A DNA stretch of 64,000 bases. Origin: Candidatus Didemnitutus mandela. GTDB taxonomy: Bacteria > Verrucomicrobiota > Verrucomicrobiia > Opitutales > Opitutaceae. Position numbers and translations under genes: made by a program. This document shows, piece by piece, positions 50,833 through 60,201 of the stretch. The notes beneath the pieces are model-generated. The model was not told the origin of the DNA. It ran no database searches and saw only the letters and a program-made list of their open reading frames with translations. Position 1 is the stretch's first letter; the number at the start of each line of letters is the position of its first letter. The stretch covers positions 62,001-126,000 of the forward strand of contig NJAL01000008.1 in assembly GCA_002591725.1 (NCBI GenBank). The letters are read 5' to 3'.

Positions 50833-51593
50833 GAGACGGTGGCTCGCGGTGATTGTCATGCTCGTAAAGCCGACTATAGCGCACGAATATATTGAAAGCT
50901 GCCGCGCTGGCGATATAAAATCCCGGGAATCCATCCAGAAAGCCTCGCTTGATTACATAGGCCCGGAAAAACCGCCGCGGAAACAAAAAACATCCCACCG
51001 GTCGCGATCTTTTGTTGCAGGAACAAGTCAGCGAAAGGGATAAACTTAGCTATGTGGTTGTTTAGCGTGGAAAAGGAATAATGATGCAGGTCTTCTGCGA
51101 GCGTGGCAACCGCGCCGTCCACCTCCATTTTCTCATGTACAAACGGGCTACCGCACCAGCGGGCCCGCCTACGCCGAATCAGGCGTAGGCTTAAGTCTGG
51201 ATACCAGTCGCCGTACAAAATCCAACGATCGATGAACCATACCTTGCGCGGAAAACGTCCGCCATCGAAATAGTTTGCACGACCCTCCGCGAAGAAACAA
51301 CGGATTTCGTCTCGCAATGCAGGCGACACCTCTTCGTCGGTGTCGAGACACAGCGCCCAAGGCTGGTGGGCCTGATCCAGGGGGAAATTTTTTATGTCAC
51401 GATAACCACGCCATATTGTTTTGACAACGATTGCTCCTCCCTCGCGCGCTAGCGTTGGCGTAGGATCGGTGCAATTGTTTACGACTACTACCGTCTCAGC
51501 CGTCCAGCCGCGTACACTCGCGAGACAGCGAGGAAGATTATGGGCTTCGTTGCTTGCAACGATTACGACAGAGATGGGCAGAACCGATGGCAC
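50816..51593 (-). pseudogene. LPS-core type family 2 glycosyltransferase, one frameshift
   Basis: Family 2 enzymes of the WaaE/KdtX type add sugars to the LPS inner core. The first frame (51593 down to about 50995) has the full catalytic part: SVVIVASNEAHNLPRCLASV, the nucleotide-binding DTDEE motif near residues 83-87, and YGDWYPDLSLRLIRRRRARW. The expected C-terminus, RRFFRAYVIKRGFLDGFPGF through FVRYSRLYE, lies in the next frame down to 50816. One lost base near the TTTTTTG run at about 50988-50994 accounts for the break. As it stands the protein would read into unrelated text and stop at 50874. Everything else is well preserved, so the damage is recent or a sequence error. Confidence 0.8.
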
Positions 51594-53290
51594 GGTCGGA
51601 AGCAGAATTCATTTGCGGGCGAGTGGCAGCGAGAATAAGAAAAGAATTTTTCTTGCTTGTCGTCAAGCTGCTTGTTTGAGTAAATATTTTTATGATGTTT
51701 GATTCCTAGTTTTTATTTGGTAGTTGCTGCATCAACAGAGCGACAAATTTTAGCGTGCTATCATCTCGGATAGCTGAGTGCTCCGGATCCATCAGCCATG
51801 ATCCAGAGGTTGCTTTTGCGGTGAATTGCCTGAAGAATTGTTCTTTTGTTCTATTCCCCTGCGAGATTTTTCAAAAACTATTAAAGCTATTGTGCAGCCT
51901 GGCATGTCGAGCGGCACAATATTACGTTCTGGATTTTTCCTATTTCGAGCATAGGTAACGGTTGTTTGTCTTGGCGCTAGACGGGACGGAAACAGGAAAC
52001 ATTGGCGTATCGTGCCGGGTATAGTTTTGTTTCCGGGAACAGTATAATCATTCGCCATACCGATCTTGTTCAGGGTTTCGGTGTGAATACGGGCTACGTG
52101 GTGGCGGATATTGGCTGCGGCGAAGTCAGTTTTACTTTAGAAAACCGTCAAGTGCGTTAACCAGGTTTATCTTTTCGAATACGAAAAAGGCCTTTATAGG
52201 CTTGGATCCCTGTCCTTGAGATGAGACAGGCTTTTCCGTTCGTGGAAAAAGAAAGTAAAAATCGTGCGGCCCCAAATGGGCGAGAAAACAGGAGGATGCT
52301 CCTTGGTACTTCGACCGACTATTTCGCGGCGAAGGCACCCGCCAAACTTCTTCAAGATCCATGTCGAGAACCACAAAAGCGCGGTGCTGTGTGGCGTGTG
52401 TCATATCTTGGGTGCGGCATCTAGATCTAGGGCCGTCCGGCTGGCAATTTGCGCGTACCATTGCCAGGAAGATGAAATGGCGTTGGTTGCGCAGTTGTGC
52501 AATTGCAGTTTTGTGATGGAGGTTTCGAGCGGGTACATGCTAACGCACCATGAACCAGGTTTCGCGGTGCCTTGCTTTTGTCGCGGATTGTTCCGTGTGC
52601 AGCGTATTTCATGAAGCACATCGTGCTGGTCATCCCTGTCTTGATACTAGTCCGACTACACACGGGGCAGGGCTTGCGTGGCAAGCCTCCAAGCGAGAAT
52701 TTGCTGGCGGTTCTTGGGTAGTGGTTGTTGTCGGCAACGGTTTGGGGAATGGCACGGTCTGACACGGACAGATCTCGCAGTGGCCTGTAGCGTAGAGAAT
52801 TGCGGATGTGCGCTACCTTGGAACTAGGATCTGGCCGACGCTAGGGCGGTCGAGTGGGTGGTGATATTAATGATACTAAATTAGCGAAATAACAACGTAC
52901 GGTTGCCGTACCGGTTGGCTGACTAAGCTGCTGATCGCTTGGTAACTAGGTTCTTTCGAGAAAATCGGCGGCTTCGATGAATAGTTTTGAATCGGGCAAA
53001 CATCGAGGATGTCGATTTTTTTGCTGGGCATACCTATCTGGCTTTCTCCTGACGAAAGCCAGGGAGGAGTTTTCTGCGCCACTACAACTTGGTTAATACA
53101 GCCTGTGTTGATTGATCGCTGCGGTATCTGTTCGTATAGACCGGAGAGCCGGTTACGCTTCCGGAAAATGGAAGCTCAGCTGGCTCTACTGGTGCTGGGA
53201 AAGTCGACTCGAAAGGTAGATTGTGCGATAAGAGAAAAGACACTACGGCTGCACGTTGCGTGAAAAATGGAACGGAACGACTTCTGAGTC
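51594..53290. other. decayed region between two glycosyltransferase remnants
   Basis: No intact gene. Plus-strand text near 52090-52620 is protein-like in several phases, for example NTGYVVADIGCGEVSFTLEN (about 52085), which recalls a methyltransferase SAM-binding motif but does not continue. Minus-strand frames of up to 112 codons show no family. Given the flanking remnants this may once have been part of an LPS gene group, but that is a guess. Confidence 0.35.
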
Positions 53291-53896
53291 CTACGGAACA
53301 ATGGATCTCAATTTTTCCTGTGAATCGAAGGCGGCGAGCACTTGGTCGGACGTAATGTTGCGAACGCAGTGATTCTGATAGGAATCGGTTGGCACGCAAC
53401 TTTCTGGCGTAACGCAATTACAGCAGGGCAGCGGTGGTTGGATTATGATGTTGTTTTCCCCTACCGGCTTCCAGGGATTGGCGAATTGAGAACCGAAGAG
53501 CGCCACCACACGCGTGCCTACGGAAGCGGCCAGATGCATCGGACCGCTGTCGTGGCATAACAGGAGATCAGCCGAAGCTAATACGGCGGCGAATTGGGGA
53601 ATGGTGAGCCCTTTGGGGAAGCGCGGCACGGGGTGCGAAAGATGGGATAAAATTTCGTCGACTATGTTCTGTTCCTTAAGACCGGCGAGCAGAGCGATCT
53701 GGTGGCCGCGAAACTGGAGAGCGTCGATAACGCGGGCGAAGTTAGCCGCAGGCCAGACCCGCCATGGGCTGCGAGATCCCGGATGAACCAGAGTGCGGCG
53801 TCGCTTTTCAGTGAAGCCGAATCCGATCGCTTTTAAGATCGAATTCCGAACCGCTCTCAGGTAATAGAAATAAGGGCGAAAGCGATACAAGTTCAT
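53291..53896 (-). pseudogene. heptosyltransferase family 9, C-terminal half only
   Basis: Family 9 enzymes transfer heptose to the LPS inner core. The 201-codon frame is only the C-terminal half of a protein normally about 340-360 residues. It retains VHPGSRSPWRVWPAANFARV, PQFAAVLASADLLLCHDSGP and MHLAASVGTRVVALFGSQ, which form the ADP-heptose binding domain, and a Cys-rich segment (CCNCVTPESC) often seen near the end. The N-terminal acceptor domain is absent: the DNA directly upstream is the oppC remnant on the same strand, in a different context. A short independent function is unlikely. Confidence 0.8.
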
Positions 53897-54039
53897 CTAG
53901 GTAAGAACTCTAGATTTTGGACGGAGGGATCGAGAAAAATAAGGGATTCTAATCCAGGTCTCTGAATGAACGGACATCCAAGCTATTGCGAAATCCATTC
54001 CAAGAAGATTTAGGGGAAAAAGTGTGCCCGGAAATACGA

Positions 54040-54655
54040 GCAGCTACCAGAATTCCTCCATCTTCCCCTTGTTGTCCTTGATGAGCACACCTCTAAGAGC
54101 TCATCAGTGGCTGCACGCCGAGGCTAAGGAAGCTCAGGAATGCTTTCAACAACATAGTCGAGGGAATTTGTGAGCGTCCTGCAACCGATGATCGATCCGA
54201 GTATGCCTGGCGGCAGACGGAGAAAAATGATGCGTGAATGGCTGAGCCCGAGTGCCCGTGCCTCCTCGGTGAACTTGGCCTTCTTTATCTTTACTTTAAT
54301 GGCTGCATTCTATTTGCGCACAACACGGGCTTGTTGTCAGCCATTCGACCGCACCGATCGCGACGAAAAGGAGTACGATGTTTTGTTTGAAAAACGCCGT
54401 GAACAGGGCTACGAAAATCGTGAAGGGCAGGGAATAAATGATGCCGACTATGCGCATCATTACCACGTTGGTCTTTCTGTCGAGGTGGTAGCCGGAGACG
54501 GCTCCGTAGGTAACAACGGCGATTTTTAGGGCGACAAAGGTGGCGTATAGGCCGACGCCAAACGCGTAGAGCGTGCAGGCCGATCGTATCAGCGACGAGC
54601 AACAGATTCTAGTTTTCGTAGAAAATATGGGAAAATACCGACCGTGAAGATGCAC
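54040..54655 (-). pseudogene. oppC: oligopeptide ABC transporter permease OppC, decayed
   Basis: Minus-strand text from 54655 includes KIAVVTYGAVSGYHLDRKTN, then MMRIVGIIYSLPFTIFVALF and FKQNIVLLFVAIGAVEWLT, matching the core of OppC with its EAA-loop region beyond. The loop and the end of the protein (about 54290-54040) appear only as fragments in other phases. The N-terminal membrane part is missing. It lies downstream of decayed oppB and oppA, all on the same strand. No oppD or oppF is recognisable after it. Confidence 0.85.
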
Positions 54656-54829
54656 TGGAGCGCGAGCACTACAATCATCGCACTAGCCAAGGGCGGGCGG
54701 TTTGTTTTTGCGCAGCCGTTGCCAGGCTTCGGCCCAGAGCGAATGTCCCTGCTCCAGTTGGTCGATGGTGACCTCGGCTGGGAGGTAGCTTGGTGTGTGA
54801 GAGGAATTTTATCGGTTTACTCAAATTTT

Positions 54830-55600
54830 AGCCGTGGGTTCATCCATCCATGTTTGTAGCTTGTACTACGCCGGCCGCAAGGTTGATCAGAACAATGAGG
54901 GGTGCGCAAAGGGCTATCTTTGAGCACGAGGGTATAGTCGCGATTGAAGGCGCTGCTTGCGAACTCGCGTCTTAGCCAGAGGATTTGGAATATCATCTCG
55001 ATGGCGAACGGCTCCTTGAGAATGTCGGCGGTTCCCCGGCCGCGATAAGCGAGGTGACCGGCAGGAGCCTGCCGTGGAGCGCATGTTTAAGGACAATCCG
55101 CGTTTTGGAAGCGCCCTTTGCCCTGGCTGCGCGGATAAAATCCTGACTCAGCATCTCAAGCATGCCGCCGCGTGTGAATCGCATAACGTAGGCAGCATAG
55201 ACCACACCGAGGGTTACGGCGGGAAGTGTGCGGTCATATGGATAGTCCTAATCGAAGACATTTAGCCAATGAAGGTGAATGCCAAAAACAGCGCAAGCAG
55301 CGACCCCAGGGCGAAGGTCGGAACACAGACGTTGATTAAATAGATGCTGCTGCAAGAGACAACCGAGCCACGTGTTGGTTTTACGATAGCAAGTAGGCCA
55401 AGAGGATGATAAAGAGTAGTGCAACGGCTAGCGATTCGACCCCGAGTTCGAGAGACTAGCAGTTTTTGGGCTACGATTTTGTTTATAGTGCGGTTGGTGT
55501 ATTTGAAGGAAGGGCCGAGGTTGCTGTGCAAGAGATGGTCGAGGTAATTTAGGTATTGTTTCTAGAACGGCTGATCTAGCCCATAGTGTGCCTTCAGATT
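54830..55600 (-). pseudogene. oppB: oligopeptide ABC transporter permease OppB, decayed
   Basis: Minus-strand pieces match OppB in order. HSNLGPSFKYTNRTINKIVA lies at about 55528, then VCVPTFALGSLLALFLAFTF near 55330. MRFTRGGMLEMLSQDFIRAA at about 55184 is part of the EAA loop and continues ARAKGASKTRIVLKHAL. A C-terminal LWLRREFASSAFNRDYTLVL-like text follows near 54950 in another phase. Several stops and frame changes interrupt it. The N-terminal membrane segment is lost. Confidence 0.87.
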
Positions 55601-55827
55601 GGTTAAGATTTTTAGTGTGACGGTTTTCTCAGATTTGAATGGGCTTCCAGGTACGAAGCGGGCCATAAAAAATTGCTTTAACGATGATGAAAAGCACCGG
55701 AGCGGTTTGGAGCAGATGACTGGCAAGAAAACCAAAACATGGACGCGCCAGAAAGAGTCAGCATTCCGGCGTAGGAATCCAAAAGAAGGCGCACTACATC
55801 GATTCAGTCTTAGCCGGTCTTATTTTT

Positions 55828-57180
55828 CTACTGACTGAAATACTGCGGTAGAAACGAATCCAGATTCCTCTCTCCTTCTAAACCTGGACGCGCGCAAGGA
55901 AAAGCATTAATTTTGCGTGTTAAAAATACAGAGGGAAGGACAGCACTTTCTGAAGCAGGAGCGCTTCCGCCGACCGATATAGAGTGAGCCGATGTGCCGT
56001 TATCGGAGGTGTGCGCGGCTTCGTCGGAAAAATCGTCGTAGATGCCGTTGTGCCAGCCGGTGTGGTTGTTGCCGCTGTTGCTGCGGAAAAACATCAAAAT
56101 ATATGGGTTACATAGGGATATTTGCTGACCCAGTTTGTTGAAAGCAGGATGTCGTAGCTTCCCTTGCGTCTATCGGCGAACAGCGTTTTTAGCTTGCGGC
56201 TGAAGAGGCGCATGTCTGCTCTTAGTTCGAGGTGCCACATTCCCCGTATATCTTCGGCGACGGCCTGAAAGTTGGCTTTGTTGGAAAAAGCGATGTTCAG
56301 GGGCGGGAGCGGATTATCGGGACCGTAGCGGGCATCGCGGAGGAATCGGCGCGCGGTGTTGGACATCGAAGTGGTCGCCGTCGCCAAGCGAATTGTGGCG
56401 GACGTTGAAGCGAAAAAAGAACGTGTCGAGATACGGATCGATGCGGAGGAACTGCAGCGGGTTGCCACGGGAGAAGGCGGCCTTTGTAAGCGTAACGCTG
56501 TCGGTTACGTGGGGTGGCCCCGGCTCCGAAGCGGCGCTCTTCGGCGGCGGCTGTCACACTCTTTGAGAACGAATGGGCTGCTATTCACGAGTTGGTCAAG
56601 GTGTTCCGCGGTGATAAAAGTTGCCGACGACGATGATAGTGCAGACATTGACGGGCCGCAACGGCAAGCTGGGGAACAGGGTGAGAAAATATAGTACCAG
56701 ACGTTCCAATTCTAAATGCAGAGAGTTTTCTCGTCAGTTGCGGGGAGACTAACGTGGCTGAAATCAGCATCATGGCCCTTGTTAAAATGTTCTGCGCCTT
56801 TAGATGACGCAGAAAGGGAACGCGTAGTCGGCTGAAAGGTTTGGAGTTAAAATGTGTTGATAGGATTCAACGCAGTTTTTGTCCGGTGATCGGCTATCCA
56901 TTGCTCCATACGGTATCGTGAAGGTGGTGAGGTCGGCGGGCGAAGGTTCCCAGCTCGTGGCAAGTGCGGAAACGGGTCGTGAATCGGGACCCGGCCGCAG
57001 CGAGCGGATAAAAGAGCGAGGGAAGCACCCCTGCCCTCGGCGAGGCCGGTGGGGGATGCGAGGACCGATGTCGCTCACATTTCCGCTCGTGCTACAGTAA
57101 AAGATTCCGTTACAACCATCGAGCTCGACGTTGCTGGCACGACATGAATAACTGTTTGATAGAAACAGGCAGAACAAAAA
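55828..57180 (-). pseudogene. oppA: oligopeptide-binding protein OppA, decayed (copy 2)
   Basis: The first part, from about 57180, has a signal-like hydrophobic stretch and ASNVELDGCNGIFYCSTSGN, followed by text aligned to the usual start of mature OppA. The piece VESYQHILTPNLSADYAFPF near 56850 matches the conserved YxRIL-x-PxLGAEYA region. Later pieces include NIAFSNKANFQAVAEDIRGM (about 56300), KTLFADRRKGSYDILLSTNW (about 56190) and SGNNHTGWHNGIYDDFSDEA near 56080. Order and spacing fit a full gene with a central deletion. It lies 23 bases downstream of ispF on the same strand and upstream of decayed oppB and oppC. Confidence 0.87.
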
Positions 57181-57202
57181 GTTGAAGAAAAAACGCGGTA
57201 TA

Positions 57203-57718
57203 TTATAGAGGCATAATAGGTACATAGGTGCATGTTTGTATTTTTTCAACCAACGCGACGGCATGGGCCGCGATGGCGAGGCCTCGGCCGATATCGTCAG
57301 AACCTTCATTGGTGGTTGCCTTGAGGCCGACGGCGTCAACCGACAGGCCCGTAGAGTGGGCCAAAGTTGCTATCATTTCGGCGCGGCGCGGCGCGATTTT
57401 TGGGCGCTCGGCGACGAGCGAAGCGTCGATGTTGGCCAGGCGCCAATCGCGCTCAGCCAGGACGGCAACGACTTTTTTCAGGATAGCTTGCGAGTTAGCG
57501 TTTTCCCAGTTGGCGTCGGTGTTGGGGAAAAAATGTCCGACATCGGGTAGCGCTGCGGCACCGAGCAGCGCATCGCAAATCGCATGGGTGAGCACATCTG
57601 CATCGGAATGGCCGTCGAGGCCGAAATTGCAGTCGAATTTCGCGCCACCGAGCACGAGCGGTCGGCCGGCGACAGTGCGGTGGATGTCGTAGCCGTGGCC
57701 GATGCGGAACGAAGTTAT
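57203..57718 (-). CDS. ispF: 2-C-methyl-D-erythritol 2,4-cyclodiphosphate synthase, start codon lost or non-standard
   Basis: IspF closes the ring of CDP-ME-2-phosphate in the MEP isoprenoid pathway. The conserved N-terminus FRIGHGYDIHRTVAGRPL is encoded in frame from 57709, with the metal ligands Asp and His (GYDIH) at 57686-57688 and 57680-57682. The third ligand, in GHSDADVLTHA, and the substrate motif near LPDVGHFFPNTD follow. The end reads KATTNEGSDDIGRGLAIAAH, a little diverged from KATTxExLGxxGR. Between the upstream in-frame stop and FRIGHGYD there is no ATG, GTG or TTG; ATA at 57718 is where homologues would have the start Met. The first standard start, GTG at 57655, would remove two metal ligands. 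It lies about 20 bases after ispD. Confidence 0.85.
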   Translation of the reverse strand: MTSFRIGHGYDIHRTVAGRPLVLGGAKFDCNFGLDGHSDADVLTHAICDALLGAAALPDVGHFFPNTDANWENANSQAILKKVVAVLAERDWRLANIDASLVAERPKIAPRRAEMIATLAHSTGLSVDAVGLKATTNEGSDDIGRGLAIAAHAVALVEKIQTCTYVPIMPL

Positions 57719-57740
57719 GATGGAACGTTGCGTAGACGTT

Positions 57741-58421
57741 TTAAGCGTTCATCTCCGCAAAAAGAAATTCGAGGTAGCGGAGATCGGCTGGCGTGGTAAG
57801 TTTCGGGTTCGGCTGAAGATTTTCGAGAAGAGCAACAGAGTGTTTGAGCAATTCGACAGCGGTTGCGTCGTCGGTGAGCTTCTTTTCCCGGGCCTTGGCA
57901 TAGACGTAGGCGCTGCTGATTAGTTCGCGGGAAAAAGCCTGCGGCGTCTCCGTGGCCCAGAGCTTTTCGCGCTCCAGGGTGAGAAGGCGTCCGTCGCCAT
58001 GGTGTTCCTTAATGGTGTCGATGAGCCGATGGGCGAGCACCACAGCGTTTTCGTGGCGGACGATTTTGTTCAGACCGACGAGTTGCTTGGCTTGAACAAG
58101 CGGCCGGGCGCAATCATGGATAAAGACGTAACCGACATCCTGAGGCAGCTCGGCGAGGGCGGCCGCGACGGATTCCTGGCGGGTGTTACCACCGCGCACG
58201 AAAAGCGTTGGCGTTGGCGCATATGCGGAGAGCTCGACCATCTGTTTCTGGTTGCGGTAGGTGACGACGAAAAAGTCTATGACACCGCTGCGGTAAAACG
58301 TGGCAGAGGAGTGAGCGAAGACAGGTTTGTTGCCGAGAAGGGCGAGTATCTTATCCGGCACGACGCCATGCATGCGGTGGCTGCTCCCGGCGGCAAGAAG
58401 AATAGCGGCAGTGCGGCTCAT
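57741..58421 (-). CDS. ispD: 2-C-methyl-D-erythritol 4-phosphate cytidylyltransferase
   Basis: IspD joins CTP and MEP, step three of the MEP isoprenoid pathway. The 226-residue protein begins MSRTAAILLAAGSSHRMHGV, the CTP-binding loop (AAGSSxRM with following Lys in PDKIL). It has VFIHDCARPLV near residues 98-108 (the family HDAARPLV with Ala changed to Cys) and the RLIDTIKE and WATETPQAF motifs, which hold conserved substrate-contact residues. ATADDAT-like text near the end (KKLTDDATAVELL) is also typical. The gene lies 87 bases after pyrF and just before ispF on the same strand, likely one transcript. Confidence 0.95.
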   Translation of the reverse strand: MSRTAAILLAAGSSHRMHGVVPDKILALLGNKPVFAHSSATFYRSGVIDFFVVTYRNQKQMVELSAYAPTPTLFVRGGNTRQESVAAALAELPQDVGYVFIHDCARPLVQAKQLVGLNKIVRHENAVVLAHRLIDTIKEHHGDGRLLTLEREKLWATETPQAFSRELISSAYVYAKAREKKLTDDATAVELLKHSVALLENLQPNPKLTTPADLRYLEFLFAEMNA

Positions 58422-58508
58422 GAGACGGAGCGAAGGGGATTATGCAGGGGGAAAGGAGCCAAAGAAAAAGGAACCAAAGAATAGGACTGAATAGGACTGC
58501 CCTCAAGC

Positions 58509-59207
58509 TCACCGGCTGCCAAGTTCGGCAAGGATATCGCGAGCAGCGGCGGCTGGGTCTTCTGCCTTGAGAATCGGACGTCCGACGACGATGTAGCTAG
58601 ATCCGGCGGCGGCGGCTTCGGCTGGCGTGAGTGTTCGCTTTTGGTCGTCTGTGCCAACCATGCTGGCCGGGCGAAGGCCTGGAGTGATGAGTTGCATTTC
58701 TTCCGGGAAAGCGCTTCGCAGCAATGAAACCTCAGTCGGTGAACAGACTAGCCCACGTAGGCCTGCCGAGGCGGCGAGCTGGCCGAGGCGCAAAACCTGT
58801 TGCTTTGCTGTCGAGGCAACACCAATTTCCTGGAGATCGACGCTGTCCATCGAGGTCAGGACAGTGACGCCGAGAAGCAGAAGCTGTGGGTTGGTCTTTT
58901 GCTGGGCGGTGAGGGCGGCATACATCATCTCGGCTCCGCCGGCGGTGTGCACCGTCAGCATCTGGATGGGAAGTGCCCCGAGAGACTCGACGGCTTTGGC
59001 AACCGTGTTGGGAATATCGTGCAGCTTGAGATCTAAGAAGACGTTAAACCCCATGCCGACCACTTCGTGCACGTAGTTGGGGCCGTAGGCGGAGAACATT
59101 TGCAGACCGATCTTAACCCAGCGGAGTTGCCCGCAGAGCTGGACGAGAATGGGAGCGGCTTCTTCACGGGTGGAAACGTCGAGGGCCACAATTAGATCGC
59201 AAAACAT
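58509..59207 (-). CDS. pyrF: orotidine 5'-phosphate decarboxylase
   Basis: This enzyme makes UMP from OMP, the last step of de novo pyrimidine synthesis. From the ATG at 59207 the protein has 232 residues. It starts MFCDLIVALDVSTREEA, has the catalytic Asp-Lys-Asp motif in FLDLKLHDIPNTVAKAV, and the phosphate-binding end ITPGLRP with SSYIVVGRPIL. A frame extending to 59264 adds a Lys/Phe-rich leader unlike the family. The divergent ispE begins about 70 bases away. Short direct repeats (GAATAGGACT x2) lie just after its stop, near 58480-58500. Confidence 0.96.
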   Translation of the reverse strand: MFCDLIVALDVSTREEAAPILVQLCGQLRWVKIGLQMFSAYGPNYVHEVVGMGFNVFLDLKLHDIPNTVAKAVESLGALPIQMLTVHTAGGAEMMYAALTAQQKTNPQLLLLGVTVLTSMDSVDLQEIGVASTAKQQVLRLGQLAASAGLRGLVCSPTEVSLLRSAFPEEMQLITPGLRPASMVGTDDQKRTLTPAEAAAAGSSYIVVGRPILKAEDPAAAARDILAELGSR

Positions 59208-59280
59208 AAAAAATAACTTTATATATAAGAATATTTTTTCGTTTTTCGATGTTATTTTTTGCAACGTTATTTTCTATACC
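59208..59280. promoter_or_regulatory. divergent promoter region of pyrF and ispE
   Basis: A 73-base AT-rich spacer separates the two divergent starts. It contains TTTATATATAAGAATATT near 59219-59236, rich in possible -10 elements for both directions. No operator or riboswitch could be defined. Confidence 0.4.
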
Positions 59281-60195
59281 TTGAGCTCTGTTACCGTTTT
59301 TTCACTTGCAAAAATAAACCTGTTTTTGGCCGTTACGGGGCGCCGTATGGATGGTTTTCATGACCTCGTATCGGTGGCGGCGCCGCTGGACTTTGGCGAT
59401 GAATTGCAGGCTGAGCGGCGGACCGGAGCCACTTGCAGGGAGCGATTTACGCTGGAATGTGAAGCGCCGGGTGTGCCTTTGGACGGGAGCAACCTTGTGT
59501 TGCGGGCAGCTGTTGCATTTGCGGAGACGACGGGGTGGTACGAGCCGGTGCATTTTCGATTGATCAAGAGAATCCCGTTTGGCGCTGGCTTGGGCGGAGG
59601 CAGCAGTAATGGGGTGGCTGCGTTGCGTGCGCTGAACCGGTTGGCGGGCGGCATTGCCTCGACGTCGACGCTGAAAAAAATTGCTGCGAGTCTCGGATCG
59701 GACTGTGCGATTTTTTCCCGTGAAGCGCCTATCGTCATGCGGAACCGTGGAGAGGCGACCGATGTTCTGCCCTTGGGCGCAGAGGCGCGAATTTCCGGTC
59801 GGCAGATACTGCTTTTTAAGCCAAGTTTTTCGATCAGCACGCCTTGGGCTTACCGGCGGATGGTCCAGCGGGTGGGCGATTATCTGCCGTCCGAGGAAGC
59901 CGAAAGCCGTTTTGCAGCGTGGTGTGGAGGAGGGGCCCCGCTGGAAGAGTTGCTTTTTAATAATATGGAACCGGCAGCCTTTGAGAAATTCGTGGCGTTG
60001 CCGTTGCTGTTGGGGGGGATACGGCGGAAATTTGGCGTTTCGGTGGCGATGAGCGGTAGCGGCAGCGCCTGCTTTGCGCTGCTGCCCGCAAAAAACTGCG
60101 ACGATTTTTCCGAAATAGAAGAGTTCGTTCGCGAGCGGTGGGGTACAACGGTTTTTCTGCGGTTCGTGAGGCTGTTTCAACGAGTTCTGCATTAA
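59281..60195 (+). CDS. ispE: 4-diphosphocytidyl-2-C-methyl-D-erythritol kinase
   Basis: IspE phosphorylates CDP-ME with ATP in the MEP isoprenoid pathway. The 304-residue protein begins at a TTG (59281) and reads LSSVTVFSLAKINLFLAVTG, the conserved N-terminus with the catalytic Lys. The GHMP-kinase ATP loop IPFGAGLGGGSSNGVAALRA lies near residues 98-117, the catalytic Asp region in SLGSDCAIF, and the third GHMP motif in VAMSGSGSACFAL. No ATG is available in a suitable place. A longer frame from 59149 overlaps pyrF and is not plausible. A 302-codon frame on the opposite strand is a shadow. It is divergent from pyrF-ispD-ispF. Confidence 0.94.
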   Translation: MSSVTVFSLAKINLFLAVTGRRMDGFHDLVSVAAPLDFGDELQAERRTGATCRERFTLECEAPGVPLDGSNLVLRAAVAFAETTGWYEPVHFRLIKRIPFGAGLGGGSSNGVAALRALNRLAGGIASTSTLKKIAASLGSDCAIFSREAPIVMRNRGEATDVLPLGAEARISGRQILLFKPSFSISTPWAYRRMVQRVGDYLPSEEAESRFAAWCGGGAPLEELLFNNMEPAAFEKFVALPLLLGGIRRKFGVSVAMSGSGSACFALLPAKNCDDFSEIEEFVRERWGTTVFLRFVRLFQRVLH

Positions 60196-60201
60196 CCGCG
60201 T

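Noticed and set aside
51167..51190. A 9-bp perfect hairpin.
   Set aside because: It lies within the conserved catalytic part of the GT2 frame (LRLIRRRRARW) and is explained by coding sequence.
58471..58502. Direct repeat GAATAGGACT x2 between ispD and pyrF.
   Set aside because: Two short copies only; ordinary slippage is sufficient explanation.
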